From Fidelibacterota bacterium (GTDB taxonomy: Bacteria > Fidelibacterota > UBA2242 > JAFGTP01): DNA of 6,232 bases. The DNA lies in contig JAIPHI010000154.1 in assembly GCA_021735285.1 (NCBI GenBank), forward strand, positions 1 through 6,232, given 5' to 3'. Position 1 is the stretch's first letter; each line of letters starts with the position of its first letter. The notes below the pieces were generated by a model that was given only the letters and a program-made list of their open reading frames with translations, had not been told where the DNA came from and searched no databases. Shown piece by piece: positions 5,571-6,232 of this stretch. Both the position numbers and the translations under genes were made by a program.

Positions 5571-6232
5571 ATGAGTATAGAAATAATAATAGTATTCGGC
5601 TTAATTATCGGTGCGGTTGTTCTTTTTACAACAGAAATAATTTCTTTTGATTTAACTGCTCTCATTATTACCGGAACTTTAATGGCTTCTGGTATTCTAA
5701 CTGTAAAAGAGGGGTTATCTGGTTTTAGTAATCCAGCGACAATTACAATTGGAGCTATGTTTATTCTGAGTGAAGGGCTCCGGCAAACCGGGGTGCTCAG
5801 AGCTATTGGAGCTCTTCTCACTGAGCTTGGCAAGCAGAGTTTTTGGGTAGCAGCAATAGCCATTATGGGACTAACTGCTGGTATATCGGCTTTTATTAAT
5901 AATACTGCTGCTGTTGCGATATTTATTCCCGTTGTTATAGGAGTTGCCAAAAATTTAGGCACTAGTCCTTCTAAACTACTTATTCCGCTTTCCTTTGCCT
6001 CGATCGCAGGGGGAGTATGTACTCTGATTGGTACATCTACAAATATTTTGATCAATTCTATTGCTGCTGAGCGAGGTGTAGAACCCTTTTCAATGTTCGA
6101 TTTTTTCCCTATTGGAATTATATTATTATTAATTGTTCTGCTATATTTGATAATATATGGGATTAGGAAGCTCCCTTCCTATTTTTCCGAAGATGAAGAC
6201 CTCACAACCCAATTTGATATGGATGACCATAT
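5571..6232 (+). CDS. SLC13/DASS-type sodium:anion transporter, N-terminal part (runs off the window)
   Basis: The first 220 codons are present and the window end truncates the gene. The protein is an inner-membrane transporter of the SLC13/divalent anion:Na+ symporter type, within the wider ArsB/NhaD (ion transporter) superfamily. Hydrophobic segments lie near 4-20, 29-42, 57-70, 91-106, 111-126, 136-162 and 178-198. Signature blocks are GFSNPATITIGAMFILSEG (51-69), INNTAAVAIFIP (109-120, a variant of the SNT sodium/substrate hairpin motif) and GGVCTLIGTSTNILI (147-161). The polar stretch after residue 199 (LPSYFSEDED) is where relatives with cytoplasmic TrkA-C (RCK_C) domains begin them; that part would lie outside the window. 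The ATG at 5571 opens directly into the first membrane segment. The frame is open back to 5505 without another ATG, and there is no SD. The substrate (sulfate, dicarboxylate or other) is unknown. Confidence 0.88.
   Translation, partial: MSIEIIIVFGLIIGAVVLFTTEIISFDLTALIITGTLMASGILTVKEGLSGFSNPATITIGAMFILSEGLRQTGVLRAIGALLTELGKQSFWVAAIAIMGLTAGISAFINNTAAVAIFIPVVIGVAKNLGTSPSKLLIPLSFASIAGGVCTLIGTSTNILINSIAAERGVEPFSMFDFFPIGIILLLIVLLYLIIYGIRKLPSYFSEDEDLTTQFDMDDH

Noticed and set aside
5552..6055. A 167-codon minus-strand open frame opposite the transporter
   Set aside because: The plus strand encodes unmistakable SLC13 motifs here. The minus-strand product is a low-complexity Ile/Ala/Pro/Thr sequence, which is what the complement of a membrane protein gene yields.

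Overview
This AT-rich window comes from a Gram-negative bacterium. It carries a lipid A-type UDP-diacylglucosamine diphosphatase homologue, a predicted lipoprotein of glycoside hydrolase family 97 (GH97) that closely resembles Bacteroides SusB, and a two-gene acyl-phosphate fermentation operon. GH97 and this form of the diphosphatase are common in Bacteroidota and related FCB-group phyla. The three minus-strand genes have recognisable Shine-Dalgarno (SD) sequences, which are weak or absent in most Bacteroidota. A non-Bacteroidota FCB-like lineage is therefore a reasonable guess, but the sequence does not settle taxonomy.

Layout, left to right. Positions 1-316 are AT-rich and contain no convincing gene; a weak hairpin lies at their right end. 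Positions 317-2307 (minus) hold a tight operon transcribed buk then ptb (butyrate kinase-type and phosphate butyryltransferase-type enzymes), joined by an ATGA overlap. A 240-bp divergent region separates it from the LpxH-like metallophosphoesterase at 2548-3297 (plus). That gene converges, across a 25-bp gap, on a GH97 alpha-glucosidase gene at 3323-5422 (minus). A 148-bp divergent promoter region follows, and then a sodium/anion transporter of the SLC13/DASS type at 5571 (plus), which the window end cuts off.

The genes make at least four separate units rather than one system. The buk-ptb pair can convert an acyl-CoA (butyryl-, isobutyryl- or another short acyl) through acyl phosphate to the free acid with ATP gain, or activate the acid in reverse. 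The GH97 protein would release glucose from alpha-glucosides at the envelope. The LpxH-like enzyme would serve outer-membrane lipid A synthesis. The transporter moves an unknown anion. I found no mobile element, CRISPR array, RNA gene or recognisable novel system.

The more interesting points are regulatory. Both plus-strand genes have a -10 element ending only 10-11 nt before the ATG and no SD, which suggests leaderless or nearly leaderless transcripts; the minus-strand genes have good SDs. A near-consensus sigma-54 type element lies upstream of buk. A perfect 14-bp palindrome sits between the divergent GH97 and transporter promoters.
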